Assembly (NCBI GenBank): GCA_028698975.1
Contig: JAQVVK010000007.1
Location: 1-22,851 of the forward strand
From: Victivallaceae bacterium
GTDB taxonomy: Bacteria > Verrucomicrobiota > Lentisphaeria > Victivallales > Victivallaceae
Direction: 5' to 3'
Length of the DNA: 22,851 nucleotides
Part shown: piece after piece, positions 1 to 8,581 of the stretch
How positions within the stretch are numbered: position 1 is the stretch's first letter
How the letters are laid out: each line of letters begins with the position of its first letter
The notes under the pieces: generated by a model
Seen by the model: the letters and a program-made list of their open reading frames with translations, nothing else
Database searches by the model: none
Told to the model about the DNA's origin: nothing
Position numbers and translations under genes: made by a program

Positions 1-31
1 TTTTTATTCTATTATAACATAGGGACAGGAA

Positions 32-1174
32 ATGAAAAAAATATTTTTGACCGGCATTACAGGTCTGGTCGGCAGTGCGTTCACGGTAGCACTGCTTCGT
101 CAGCGGCAGGATTACGAAATCGTCTGCCTTGCCCGCCGCAATCCGGTCAAGACCGCCATGCAGCGCACCTGCGACATCATCCGCGACGAGTGCGCGTTTG
201 ACGGCTGCCCCGAAGCGGCCGACGCGATCATCAGCCGCCTGAAAGTGATCGAGGGCGATGTGGTGACGCTTGACCCGGAAGCCATGGCCAAAGATCCGAT
301 CCTGGCCGGCACCGATATTGTTTTTCACTGCGCGGCCGACGTCAATCTCGGCAAGGACAAGACCGGTAAGACTTTCCGCATCAACTACAACGGCACCGCC
401 AACATGGTGCGTCTGGCTCAACTGCTCAAGGTCAAGGAGTTTCACTATGTCGGCACCGCTTATGTGGCCGGCAAACTCTCCGGCGTCGCCAAGGAGGATA
501 CTCCGATCGACAGCGGGTTCAACAACCCCTACGAGGAAAGCAAGTTCAAGGCCGAGATGATGGTGCGCGCTTCGGGTATTCCGTTTACCGTCTATCGCCC
601 CGCGATCATCACCGGGCGTCGTTCCGACGGGCGTATCCGCAAGCCGCTGGCGTTTTACCGCATCCTTGAATTTATGGGCAAACTCAAGAGCCACCGGTGC
701 AGCAAGCTCGGGGTGAAGCCGACCGAATACATCGATCTCAACGTGAACTTCAACACCATACCGTCGGATCGCATTTATTTCGTGCCGATCGACTATGTGC
801 AGGAAGCGATCACCGCGCTCTTTCAGAAGCCGGTCGAAAACCGCGCCTACCATATTACCGGCGACAGCCCGGTATCGACCCAGCAGATCGACGACGCGGT
901 ATGCAAAGTGTTGCGCCTCAAGGGCGTTTCCGTCGATTCCCGCACCGCGACGCCGGAAATGGACGACAAACTTATGGGCCGTTTCCTCGGTGACTTGCTC
1001 CCCTATTTCTCGTCGAACATCGTCTTCGATCAGACCAATGTCCGCAAGGCGTTGGGCGACAAGGCTCTCGACTGGGTGTACGGGGTGGAGAGCCTCGAGA
1101 TACTCAGCCGCTCGTTTTATCAGGATTATTTCCCCAACGTCGAGTGGTTGCAGGAAGTCGCCGCGTCCAAATAG
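32..1174 (+). CDS. Extended SDR-family NAD(P)-dependent reductase/epimerase
   Basis: A 380-residue cytoplasmic Rossmann-fold enzyme of the extended short-chain dehydrogenase/reductase group. The dinucleotide-binding motif TGITGLVG is at residues 7-14. The catalytic YxxxK is Y167-EES-K171, with T142 in a VGTAYVAG strand as the likely third member of the triad. The wording (VFHCAADVNL, INYNGTANMVRLA, VYRPAIITG) resembles the NAD_binding_4 (thioester reductase / male-sterility) branch more than sugar epimerases, so an acyl or lipid-linked substrate is possible. The substrate cannot be read from the sequence. The start is chosen for the AGGA-like ribosome site just upstream. It is monocistronic as far as visible and is closed by a strong terminator. 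A sugar-nucleotide epimerase remains an alternative. Confidence 0.88.
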   Translation: MKKIFLTGITGLVGSAFTVALLRQRQDYEIVCLARRNPVKTAMQRTCDIIRDECAFDGCPEAADAIISRLKVIEGDVVTLDPEAMAKDPILAGTDIVFHCAADVNLGKDKTGKTFRINYNGTANMVRLAQLLKVKEFHYVGTAYVAGKLSGVAKEDTPIDSGFNNPYEESKFKAEMMVRASGIPFTVYRPAIITGRRSDGRIRKPLAFYRILEFMGKLKSHRCSKLGVKPTEYIDLNVNFNTIPSDRIYFVPIDYVQEAITALFQKPVENRAYHITGDSPVSTQQIDDAVCKVLRLKGVSVDSRTATPEMDDKLMGRFLGDLLPYFSSNIVFDQTNVRKALGDKALDWVYGVESLEILSRSFYQDYFPNVEWLQEVAASK

Positions 1175-1196
1175 AGCGGGCGGACGTTTCTGTGTG

Positions 1197-1230
1197 AAAG
1201 GGCGGCCGAAAGCCGCCCTTTTTTGTTTTT
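1197..1230 (+). terminator. Rho-independent terminator after the SDR gene
   Basis: A perfect stem GGGCGGC (1200-1206) / GCCGCCC (1212-1218) with loop CGAAA, extended by three A-T pairs, runs into TTTTTTGTTTTT. This separates the SDR gene from the MFS operon. Confidence 0.93.
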
Positions 1231-1236
1231 ATTTTC

Positions 1237-1265
1237 TTGATAGAATTGCTTCGACGGGGTATATT
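1237..1265 (+). promoter_or_regulatory. Promoter of the MFS-ymdB-ribBA operon
   Basis: TTGATA (1237-1242), 17-base spacer, TATATT (1260-1265). It lies just after the terminator and about 27 bases before the MFS start codon. The same architecture recurs before other units in the window. Confidence 0.75.
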
Positions 1266-1291
1266 AATACAATATCCCAGGAAAGGATCTC

Positions 1292-2488
1292 ATGCTTCAA
1301 CACCGCAACAACGCTTTTCAACTCGGTCTTTTGACCGCGATCCACTTTATGGTGGATATGCTTACCGGCACGCTGCCCGGTATTTTGCCGCTGTTGATGA
1401 CAAAATACGGTTTCTCGATCGGCGAAGGCGCGATGCTGTTGACCTTGATGAGTTTGAGTTCTAATGCGGTGCAGATGTGGGCCGGGACGCTGCGTAAACG
1501 CTCGCACCGGCCGCTGTTGATACCGCTGGGGCTGGCGTTGACCGGCCTGATCGGTCTGATCGGGCTGATCCCGGTCGGCGGCGGGTCGGTCGGGCTTCTG
1601 GTCGCTCTGGTGCTGGCGGTCGGGGTCGGTACTGCGCTGGTGCATCCTGAGGGGCTGCGGGCGGTCTGCGCCGTAAGTCCGAATGAGGTCGAAGCGCGTA
1701 CCGCGACGCCGGTATTTATGACCGCCGGATTTTTCGGGTTTGCTTCCGGCGCATTCATCTCCGGCGCGCTCGCTCAAATGGCGGGCGGACTTTATGCCAT
1801 GCTGTTTTTACTCGCGCCGGTGTTGCTGCTGTTATGGCTGTTTATGCGTTCGCATGTGGTCATCTCTGCCGACGGCGAGGCGACTGGCCGGAAATTGGCG
1901 GCGGCCGCCGGGCCGCAGATCGGGTTTTGGAGTGTGTTTTGGATCTCGGTGTGCATCAATACCGGCTGCTCGGTGATGCAGGGGTTGTTGCCGACGATGC
2001 TTAATGACGGAGGCAACGGCCACTCACTCGCATTCAGCGGATTCTCCGCCATGCTGTTTGGCGCGGGGGCCGGGGTGGGCGCACTGTTCACCGGAAGCGT
2101 CTTGTGCCGCCGCTTTTCCATCAGCCGTATCTTGCCGGTTGAAATGGCGGTCGGTCTGCCGCTGCTGTGCGTATATCTGGCCGGGTGCCGGGGCGACGGC
2201 GCGTGGTGGCTGATGCTGCCGCTGGCCGGGGGGTTGCTCGGTTCCGGGTTTCCGCAGCTGGTGGTTATGGCCCGTACCGCCCGCACGTCGAGGCCGATGG
2301 CGATCGGGGTTCGCATGGGGATTATGGTCGGCGGCAGTTGGGCGGCGGCCGGCATACTCTTGCTGGCGGTCGGGCAGATTGCCGATCTTATAAAGCTGGA
2401 GAGGGCGATCTGGCTGGTTGTCGTGTGTTTTGCGCCGGTGATACCGGCGATGATCATGCTGAATAAAAAAGAGGGGAGGAGTATATGA
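1292..2488 (+). CDS. MFS transporter, Fsr (fosmidomycin-resistance)-like
   Basis: A 398-residue inner-membrane protein with about 11-12 hydrophobic segments, of the usual length for the major facilitator superfamily. The N-terminal half contains an IHFMVD segment and an ALVHPEG stretch (H118-P119-E120) that match the HPE motif of the Fsr-type exporters as I know them. This supports a drug or metabolite efflux role rather than sugar import, but the substrate is unknown. The start at 1292 has an AGGAAAGG ribosome site. The last codons overlap the ymdB-like start as ATGA, so translation is probably coupled. Being first in an operon with a phosphodiesterase and RibBA suggests a housekeeping exporter, but this is inference. 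Confidence 0.87.
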   Translation: MLQHRNNAFQLGLLTAIHFMVDMLTGTLPGILPLLMTKYGFSIGEGAMLLTLMSLSSNAVQMWAGTLRKRSHRPLLIPLGLALTGLIGLIGLIPVGGGSVGLLVALVLAVGVGTALVHPEGLRAVCAVSPNEVEARTATPVFMTAGFFGFASGAFISGALAQMAGGLYAMLFLLAPVLLLLWLFMRSHVVISADGEATGRKLAAAAGPQIGFWSVFWISVCINTGCSVMQGLLPTMLNDGGNGHSLAFSGFSAMLFGAGAGVGALFTGSVLCRRFSISRILPVEMAVGLPLLCVYLAGCRGDGAWWLMLPLAGGLLGSGFPQLVVMARTARTSRPMAIGVRMGIMVGGSWAAAGILLLAVGQIADLIKLERAIWLVVVCFAPVIPAMIMLNKKEGRSI

Positions 2489-3273
2489 ATCTCCTGTTTA
2501 TCGGCGATGTGGTGGGCAAGGGCGGCCGGGAAGCGGTCAAACGCCTGGTGCCCGAGTTGCGACGCGAATTCAACTGCTCGTTTGTGGTGGTCAATGCCGA
2601 AAATTCCGCCGCCGGAAACGGTATTACCGGCTCGGTGGCATCCGATCTGCTCAAGTGTGCCGATGTGCTGACTTTGGGCGATCACACTTGGGACCAGAAG
2701 GGTTTCGACGCCGAGATCCGCAACCTTGACCGGATCATCCGCCCGGCCAACTATTCGAAGCGTCAGCCGGGGCGGGGCGTCGGGGTGTTTCGCAACCCGG
2801 CCAGCGGCGAAGTCGCGGTGATAAGTCTGGTCGGCAAGGTCTTTATGAAGGACTCCGCCTACGATCCGTTTGAGACCGTCGACGAAGTTCTGGCCGCGCT
2901 GCCGCCGGCGGTGAATACCATTTTGGTCGATTTTCACGCCGAGGCCACCAGCGAAAAAGAGGCGATGGGGTATTATCTCGACGGCCGGGTGACCGCCGTG
3001 ATCGGTACTCATACTCATGTGCAGACCGCCGACGGCTGCGTGCTGCCGGGCGGCACAGCCTATTTGAGCGACGCCGGCATGGTCGGCGCGGCGCGCAGTG
3101 TTTTGGGGCGCGAAGTCGATGCGGTGCTGCATAAATTCACTACCGGTATGCCGGTGCGTTTCCCGGTCGAAGAAAACGGCCCGATCCGGCTGTGCGGCGC
3201 GGTGGTCGGTTACGACAGTGCCACCGGCCGGGCGAAATCGATCACCGCCATTTCAAGAGAAGTAACCCTTTAG
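2485..3273 (+). CDS. ymdB: YmdB-type metallophosphoesterase (TIGR00282 family, 2',3'-cyclic nucleotide phosphodiesterase)
   Basis: A 262-residue cytoplasmic calcineurin-like phosphoesterase. Family members hydrolyse 2',3'-cyclic nucleotides using a dinuclear metal centre. Visible ligand motifs: GDVVG (D8), NAEN (E39, N40), GDHTWD (D66, H67), DFHAEATSE (H151) and GTHTHVQTAD (H176, H178). Order and spacing match the Bacillus and Deinococcus homologues. One oddity: the usual Asn of GNHTWD is Asp66 here, at a metal-ligand position. The start codon overlaps the stop of the MFS gene (ATGA), and an AGAGGGGAGGAG-like ribosome site sits inside the MFS 3' end. Length is normal. The family assignment is firm; catalytic competence with Asp66 is inferred. 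Confidence 0.93.
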   Translation: MNLLFIGDVVGKGGREAVKRLVPELRREFNCSFVVVNAENSAAGNGITGSVASDLLKCADVLTLGDHTWDQKGFDAEIRNLDRIIRPANYSKRQPGRGVGVFRNPASGEVAVISLVGKVFMKDSAYDPFETVDEVLAALPPAVNTILVDFHAEATSEKEAMGYYLDGRVTAVIGTHTHVQTADGCVLPGGTAYLSDAGMVGAARSVLGREVDAVLHKFTTGMPVRFPVEENGPIRLCGAVVGYDSATGRAKSITAISREVTL

Positions 3274-3295
3274 CCAATAAAGAGGAGTCAAAATA

Positions 3296-4540
3296 ATGTC
3301 AACTGCTGAAAAAAAAGAAAAATCGGTCCCGCCGGTCGACGGGAACCCCATTGAGTTCAATACCGTCAACGAGTTGATCGACGAACTGCGCGCCGGGCGC
3401 ATGATCATAATCACCGATGACGAAAACCGCGAAAACGAGGGCGACCTCATTGTGGCGGCCGACCATGTTACTCCGGAAGCGATCGCCTTTATGGCCACCC
3501 ACGGGCGCGGTCTCATCTGCGCGCCGCTTTCGGCGGAACGGGCGGTTCAGCTCAATTTATCCACCCCGGCCTCGCTCACCGATCCATTTGGCACCGCGTT
3601 CACCCAGAGCGTCGACGCCCGCAAGAATACGACTACCGGCATAAGCGCGTTTGACCGCGCCGCGACGGTCAAGGCGTTGATCGATCCGGCGGCGGCTCCG
3701 GGCGACTTCAGTTCGCCGGGGCATCTTTTCCCGCTGATCGCGCGCCCCGGCGGGGTGCTGCGCCGCGCCGGACACACCGAAGCTGCGATCGACCTCACCC
3801 GGCTGGCCGGGCTGACCCCGGCCGGCGTCATCTGCGAGATCATGGCCGACGACGGTCACATGATGCGCCTGCCGCAGCTCAATGAACTTCGGCGCAAGCT
3901 CAATCTGAAATGGGGCACGGTGGCCGATCTGATCGAATATCGCCGCCGCCACGAGCATCTGGTGATTCGCGGCGAAACGGCGCGTCTCCCGACCGCGTAC
4001 GGCGAATTTATGGTGACGCCGTTTCGCACCAAGGTGGACAATTTCGAGCATCTCGCTTTAGTTTACGGCGACGTGAGCGATAAAGAAGACGTGCTGGTGC
4101 GGGTGCACAGCGAGTGTCTTACCGGCGATGTGTTTGGCTCCGAACGCTGTGATTGCGGCGAACAGCTTCATGCCGCCTTGCGTCAAATTGTGGCCAATGG
4201 TTCCGGCGTGCTGGTCTACCTGCGGCAGGAGGGGCGCGGCATCGGCATTTACAACAAGATATGCGCCTACAAGTTGCAGGATGACGGGCTGGACACGGTC
4301 GAAGCCAACGAGAAGCTCGGATTCCCCGCCGATTTGCGTGAATACGGCATCGGCGTGCAAATACTGCTTGATCTGGGCGTCAAATCGGTGCGGCTGCTCA
4401 CCAACAATCCGAAAAAGCTGGTTGGCATCACCGGTTACGGGCTGCGCATTACCGAGCGGGTGCCGATCGTGATCGCTCCGACCCATGAGGACGAATTCTA
4501 TTTGCGCACCAAAAAAGAGCGCATGGGCCATTTGCTCTGA
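3296..4540 (+). CDS. ribBA: Bifunctional RibBA: 3,4-dihydroxy-2-butanone 4-phosphate synthase / GTP cyclohydrolase II
   Basis: A 414-residue fusion that makes both precursors of riboflavin, from ribulose 5-phosphate and from GTP. The N-terminal synthase domain (about 20-215) has the acidic loop DDENRENEGD (41-50), HGRGLIC, SVDARKNTTTGIS and GHTEAAIDL. The C-terminal cyclohydrolase II domain (about 225-414) has VRVHSECLTGDVFGSERCDCGEQ with zinc cysteines C274, C285 and C287, then QEGRGIGI and LLTNNPKK. Both active sites look complete. The first 20 residues are a Lys-rich extension not conserved in the family. The gene follows ymdB by 22 bases with a GAGGAG ribosome site, so it is probably co-transcribed. 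There is no room for an FMN riboswitch directly upstream. Confidence 0.96.
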   Translation: MSTAEKKEKSVPPVDGNPIEFNTVNELIDELRAGRMIIITDDENRENEGDLIVAADHVTPEAIAFMATHGRGLICAPLSAERAVQLNLSTPASLTDPFGTAFTQSVDARKNTTTGISAFDRAATVKALIDPAAAPGDFSSPGHLFPLIARPGGVLRRAGHTEAAIDLTRLAGLTPAGVICEIMADDGHMMRLPQLNELRRKLNLKWGTVADLIEYRRRHEHLVIRGETARLPTAYGEFMVTPFRTKVDNFEHLALVYGDVSDKEDVLVRVHSECLTGDVFGSERCDCGEQLHAALRQIVANGSGVLVYLRQEGRGIGIYNKICAYKLQDDGLDTVEANEKLGFPADLREYGIGVQILLDLGVKSVRLLTNNPKKLVGITGYGLRITERVPIVIAPTHEDEFYLRTKKERMGHLL

Positions 4541-4544
4541 TCGC

Positions 4545-4573
4545 TTGAATTGACCGCGGGCGCGGATTATATT
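4545..4573 (+). promoter_or_regulatory. Promoter of the DUF89-DUF2059-GH9-GT4 operon
   Basis: TTGAAT (4545-4550), 17-base spacer, TATATT (4568-4573), starting 5 bases after the ribBA stop. A second TTGACC overlaps at 4550, giving a TTGAATTGACC double motif that is also seen before the symporter gene. Confidence 0.72.
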
Positions 4574-4626
4574 ACCGCATGCAGTAAGAGATCGCCGGCC
4601 GTGGCCGGATAACCGGAGTCGAAACG

Positions 4627-5478
4627 ATGAGAGTCAAGATCGATTGTTACCCGTGCATTTTGTCGCAGCTTTCCGAGCTGGCCAAGAAAGCGGTCGGCGA
4701 CGAAGCCGCGCAGCACGGCATGGTCAAGAAACTCATGCGCATGGTGCTTGACGCCGATTCCGAGATCACTCCGCCCGAACTGGCGGCCGGATTTCACGCC
4801 GAAGTCGGCGCGGTCTCCGGTGTGGCCGATCCTTATCGCACCGTCAAGGACGAGTCGACCCGCATCGGCATTGAGCTGCTGCCGAGGCTGCGCCGCATAG
4901 CGGCGGAGGCGGCCGACCCGTTTGAAGCGGCGGTGCGGCTGGCTATCGGCGGGAACAGCATTGATTACGGGGTCGACCCCAACTTCGATCTCAAGCAGGC
5001 CGAGAAGCGGATACTTGAGGTGTTCGATCTTGATTTCGATTCGGCGGTCTGCGCCGAGCTGAAACGCCGCATGGACAAAGCCGACCATATCTTTTATATG
5101 CTCGACAACTGCGGCGAGGCGGTGATCGACCGGCTGCTGGTCGAGCCGTACAAGTCAAAGATCACGCTTGGCGTGCGCGGCAAACCGATCCTCAACGACG
5201 TTACGCGGCGCGAAGCCGGATTGTCGGGATTTGACGGTATCGAAATAGTTGACACCGGAGATATGGCTCCGGGGGTCTCGCTGCGCAACAGTTCGCCTGA
5301 GATGCTCAAGCGAATGCGTTCAGCCGATCTGGTCATCTCCAAGGGGCAGGGGAATTTTGAGACGCTGGGCGACTATGACCGCCCCATTTTCTTCTTGCTG
5401 CGGGTCAAGTGCCAGGTGATATCCCGGCTGCTCCGGCGGCCGGTGGGCGCATTGGAAATCATAGGGGAGAACTTATGA
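4627..5478 (+). CDS. DUF89 (PF01937) metal-dependent damage-control phosphatase
   Basis: A 283-residue cytoplasmic protein. DUF89 enzymes are metal-dependent phosphatases thought to remove damaged or surplus sugar phosphates and related metabolites. Visible family marks: an N-terminal CxxC (C7-YP-C10), AIGGNSIDYG (107-115), the metal-site segment MLDNCGE (D160, N161), PILNDVT (D191) and ISKGQGNFE (237-245). The C-terminal end is the usual hydrophobic strand plus helix. The CxxC and the length resemble the short prokaryotic subfamily known from archaeal PH1575. The gene opens a four-gene set joined by 4-base overlaps, ending with a glycoside hydrolase and a glycosyltransferase, which fits a sugar-phosphate role. 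Actual substrate unknown. Confidence 0.9.
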   Translation: MRVKIDCYPCILSQLSELAKKAVGDEAAQHGMVKKLMRMVLDADSEITPPELAAGFHAEVGAVSGVADPYRTVKDESTRIGIELLPRLRRIAAEAADPFEAAVRLAIGGNSIDYGVDPNFDLKQAEKRILEVFDLDFDSAVCAELKRRMDKADHIFYMLDNCGEAVIDRLLVEPYKSKITLGVRGKPILNDVTRREAGLSGFDGIEIVDTGDMAPGVSLRNSSPEMLKRMRSADLVISKGQGNFETLGDYDRPIFFLLRVKCQVISRLLRRPVGALEIIGENL

Positions 5479-5945
5479 AAAAAATCTTGACAGCCCTGAC
5501 CGCCGCCGTGTTTCTGCTCGGCGGAGCCGCGTCGGAACAGCCGGACGCCGCGGTAAACGCCGCGATCGAATACATGGTCGCCCGCGGCACCCCCGAAACG
5601 ATGGAGCGCACCTTGAAAGCGGTTTTCGACAGCCAGCTGGCCGGGAATCCCGAGCTGCTGCCCTATCGTGACGCGCTGCTCGGTTATTTGCGCAGCTGCC
5701 TGTCATACGAGGCCAACCGCGACGAACTGGCCGCCGTTTATGCGGCCAACTTCACTCCGGCGGAGCTGGCGGAGCTGACAAGGTTTGCCCGTACTCCATT
5801 GGGGCGCAAGCTGGCCCGTGTGGACGCCGAGGTCGGAGCCGCGCTTTCGGAGGCGACTTCGCGCAAGCTGGTCGATAATCAGAAGGATTTTGAACGCGAT
5901 CTGCAACGGATCATCAAGGAAAAAACAACGGAAACAACACCGTGA
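5475..5945 (+). CDS. Secreted DUF2059-domain protein
   Basis: 156 residues with a classical signal peptide: MKK, then a hydrophobic core, with cleavage likely near residues 18-20 (GGAAS). The mature part is helical and carries the DUF2059 pattern: a Y-AANFTPAELAELTRF-TPLGRKL block followed by a charged C-terminal helix. DUF2059 has no established biochemical activity. The start at 5475 is chosen over a longer in-frame extension (to 5409) because of the GGGGA ribosome site, the signal peptide beginning exactly there, and the ATGA overlap with the DUF89 stop. Its own stop overlaps the next gene as GTGA. A periplasmic location is likely. Confidence 0.82.
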   Translation: MKKILTALTAAVFLLGGAASEQPDAAVNAAIEYMVARGTPETMERTLKAVFDSQLAGNPELLPYRDALLGYLRSCLSYEANRDELAAVYAANFTPAELAELTRFARTPLGRKLARVDAEVGAALSEATSRKLVDNQKDFERDLQRIIKEKTTETTP

Positions 5946-8581
5946 TATTCGCATTGCATTGGCCGGTCGCCGTTTTTGCCGCCGCGCTGTTTGCCGCGCT
6001 GCTGCCGGAGCCGACGAACCCGCAGACTTCATTGGCCGCGCTGCTCGCCATACGGCGCGCCGACGGCGGTGTCACTTTGCCGCCGAAAGGCCGGCTGGTC
6101 ATCTACCCGTTGTCGGCGGAATACATCGCGGTGGCGGGTGATTACGACCGTTTCATGCGCGAACGGGTGACGGCGGCGTGGGGCAAACGGCTGAAACTGG
6201 CCGATCAGTTGCTGGCACGCGGGGTCTACCGTGAATTTTCCAATCGTTTCTTCTATAATTTTGCTTCGGCGGAGCTGCTGGGGCAGTATCACCCGATCAT
6301 ACGCGACAATTTCGAACGGCGGGAATACTTCAAATTCAGCGTCAACGGTCAACCGCTTGAGATAAAAGAGCAGGGCAGCTGGCTTAACGCTCTGGGTATG
6401 TTTCGCATGCCCGAGCTGGGTGGCTCCGGCGAAAAGGCGGTGCGCGCCGCCAATATCGCCCATTTTGCTTACTTCAGGCTGGCGAAGCCGCTGGCTCCCG
6501 GAGACCGCATTGAGCTTTTGACCGCCAATGGAGAGGTGGCCGGCGAAATATACGACCCCGACCGCACCGTTTCCCGGGCGATCAAGATCAATCAGGCCGG
6601 CTACTCGGCCGAGGCCGGTAAGAAGTTTGCTTATTTCGGTCAATGGCTCGGTTCGCTTGGGCTGATGGAGGTCGAGCCGCTGGCCGGAAAAGAATTCCAG
6701 CTTTGCGACTCGGCCACCGGCAAGGTGGTCTATACCGGCCGCACCGCCTGGCGCAGTAAGCTCGACCAGTATGTCCGGCGCGACAAATACCGGATACCGC
6801 TCTGGGGTGAACAACTGCTTGAAATGGATTTCTCCGACTTCAAAACGCCGGGGCGGTACTATCTGCGGCTGCCGGGAGCGGGGCGTTCGTGGGATTTCCC
6901 GGTGGGGCCGGATGCGATCGGCCGCATGTTTTATGTGCAGATGCGCGGATTGTATCACCAGCGAAGCGGCATCGCCAAGACACTGGAATATACAAAGTGG
7001 CCGCTGCGCGCTTCGCATATGGAGGTCTTCCGGGGCGATTTCCCGCCGGAGGAGCGCGAGTACACATCGAGGTTCACCGCGCCCGACGGCTCCAAGGTCG
7101 ATCGACGCTGGTTTTATGTGGTGAAAAAAACCGCCACCGACGAAAAGCTGCCCGCGAGTTACGGCGGCTGGTGGGACGCCGCCGACTACGACCGGCGCAA
7201 CCGTCATTTCGCGGTGGTCAACGATCTGCTGGCGGTGTATTTGCTCTGGCCGGAGAATTTCTCCGACGGCCAGCTTGACATACCGGAATCCGGCAACGGC
7301 ATACCCGACATCATCGATGAGGCGGCATGGGGCGTCGACGTCTGGCGGCGACTTCAGTCGCCGGATGGCGGCATCGGCTGCTGGATCGAGGCGGTCTCCC
7401 ACCCCGGCGTCATGGAGCCGGCCCTCGACCCGCTGCGCTATTATCTGGCCATGCCGACCCGGAAATCGTCGCTGGAATACTGCGTGTCGGCGGCGATGTT
7501 GGCCCGCGCCTACCGCAAGTGCGGGGCGGATAAACAGGGTGAACTCTTTTTTGAATCGGCGCGCCGGGCGTGGAAATACGCGCACGAAGCCAAGGCGCAG
7601 GTGCGCAAGTTCGCCAGCGATAAATACGGTACGATCACCTACACTGAGCCGGACGGGTTGCCCGCGCAGCTTGAATTCAAGGCGGCGTTGAACCTTTTTC
7701 TTTACAGCGGCGACCCCGAATATGACAATGTTTTGACGATGAAAATGCTCAAGGCGGCGTTGGAATACAGCCGGCTTGACATGCAGCCGTTTTTGCTGGC
7801 GGAGCTGGCCGAGGAGCAGCCGCGCATGTTCGAGTTTTCTTCACAGTTCCGCAAAATGGTTCGCGGCGAGGCGGCCAAACTGCTGGCCAGTCAGAGCGAG
7901 CTCAACTACCGCACGCTGAACTTCAAACTCGACAGCATGTATTTTACCTATCTTGGCTTCGGGCGCGGCATACCGGTCAACCGAGGAGCGTTTCTTTTGC
8001 TCGCCTGGTACATCGACAAAGACGACAGATGCCGCGACGGCGCTTTTCTTGCCGACGACTGGATGGGCGGAGCCAACCCGATGGGGCGCACTTTTACCAC
8101 CGGGCTGGGCTATGTTTACCCGGTGCGCCCGCTGTCGCACCCGTGTATTTACCTGTCCTCGCGGGCGGATGACCCGATCGCCGATCCGATCCCGGGGTTG
8201 ACGCCGTACACATACAGCGGGAGGGTGCATGAGTCGGCGTTCAGTTACGTTTATTCGCTTGACTACGGAGCGCGGATCGACCATCTGTTCGCCGGACTGC
8301 ATGTGCCGCTTTTGCCGCACAAGATCTATCCCGACTCCAAGCTGAACATGACCAAACTTAAAGAAAGCCTGTACGAGACGATCCCGCTTTGGCGGCGGCA
8401 CATCGAGCTGGAGGGCATGGCGGTCGGGCAAAACGAGTTCACGGTCTGGGAAACCATGGGGCCGGCGGCGGCCTTTTACGGCGCGCTGCTCACCCCGGGC
8501 TGGAAACCGCCGGCCGAATGGAAGAAAATAGAGCCGAAAAAGAAAATTGAAGATATACCGGGGTATTTGTTTTTACCATGA
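5942..8581 (+). CDS. Secreted glycoside hydrolase family 9 (endoglucanase-type) protein
   Basis: 879 residues starting at a GTG that overlaps the upstream stop (GTGA), with only a weak CGGA ribosome site. A hydrophobic stretch at 2-21 looks like a signal sequence without basic residues. Residues about 40-205 form an N-terminal region I do not recognise. Residues about 210-320 resemble the Ig-like CelD_N module (IKINQAGYS, FKTPGRYYLRL). The (alpha/alpha)6 catalytic domain follows: GGWWDAADYD (catalytic D412 and D415), ESGNGIPDIIDEA (449-461), a GGANPMGRTFTTGLG segment, and the acid Glu832 in QNEFTVWE. Such enzymes cleave beta-1,4-glucans or related polymers, but the true substrate is unknown. 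The GT4 start overlaps its stop (ATGA). Confidence 0.9.
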   Translation: MIFALHWPVAVFAAALFAALLPEPTNPQTSLAALLAIRRADGGVTLPPKGRLVIYPLSAEYIAVAGDYDRFMRERVTAAWGKRLKLADQLLARGVYREFSNRFFYNFASAELLGQYHPIIRDNFERREYFKFSVNGQPLEIKEQGSWLNALGMFRMPELGGSGEKAVRAANIAHFAYFRLAKPLAPGDRIELLTANGEVAGEIYDPDRTVSRAIKINQAGYSAEAGKKFAYFGQWLGSLGLMEVEPLAGKEFQLCDSATGKVVYTGRTAWRSKLDQYVRRDKYRIPLWGEQLLEMDFSDFKTPGRYYLRLPGAGRSWDFPVGPDAIGRMFYVQMRGLYHQRSGIAKTLEYTKWPLRASHMEVFRGDFPPEEREYTSRFTAPDGSKVDRRWFYVVKKTATDEKLPASYGGWWDAADYDRRNRHFAVVNDLLAVYLLWPENFSDGQLDIPESGNGIPDIIDEAAWGVDVWRRLQSPDGGIGCWIEAVSHPGVMEPALDPLRYYLAMPTRKSSLEYCVSAAMLARAYRKCGADKQGELFFESARRAWKYAHEAKAQVRKFASDKYGTITYTEPDGLPAQLEFKAALNLFLYSGDPEYDNVLTMKMLKAALEYSRLDMQPFLLAELAEEQPRMFEFSSQFRKMVRGEAAKLLASQSELNYRTLNFKLDSMYFTYLGFGRGIPVNRGAFLLLAWYIDKDDRCRDGAFLADDWMGGANPMGRTFTTGLGYVYPVRPLSHPCIYLSSRADDPIADPIPGLTPYTYSGRVHESAFSYVYSLDYGARIDHLFAGLHVPLLPHKIYPDSKLNMTKLKESLYETIPLWRRHIELEGMAVGQNEFTVWETMGPAAAFYGALLTPGWKPPAEWKKIEPKKKIEDIPGYLFLP

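Noticed and set aside
1..31. Promoter for the SDR gene (TATTAT/TATAAC near 10-18)
   Set aside because: The -35 region lies outside the window, so it cannot be judged.
3274..3295. FMN riboswitch before ribBA
   Set aside because: Only 22 bases separate ymdB and ribBA and no RFN-type conserved segments are visible there or before the operon promoter.
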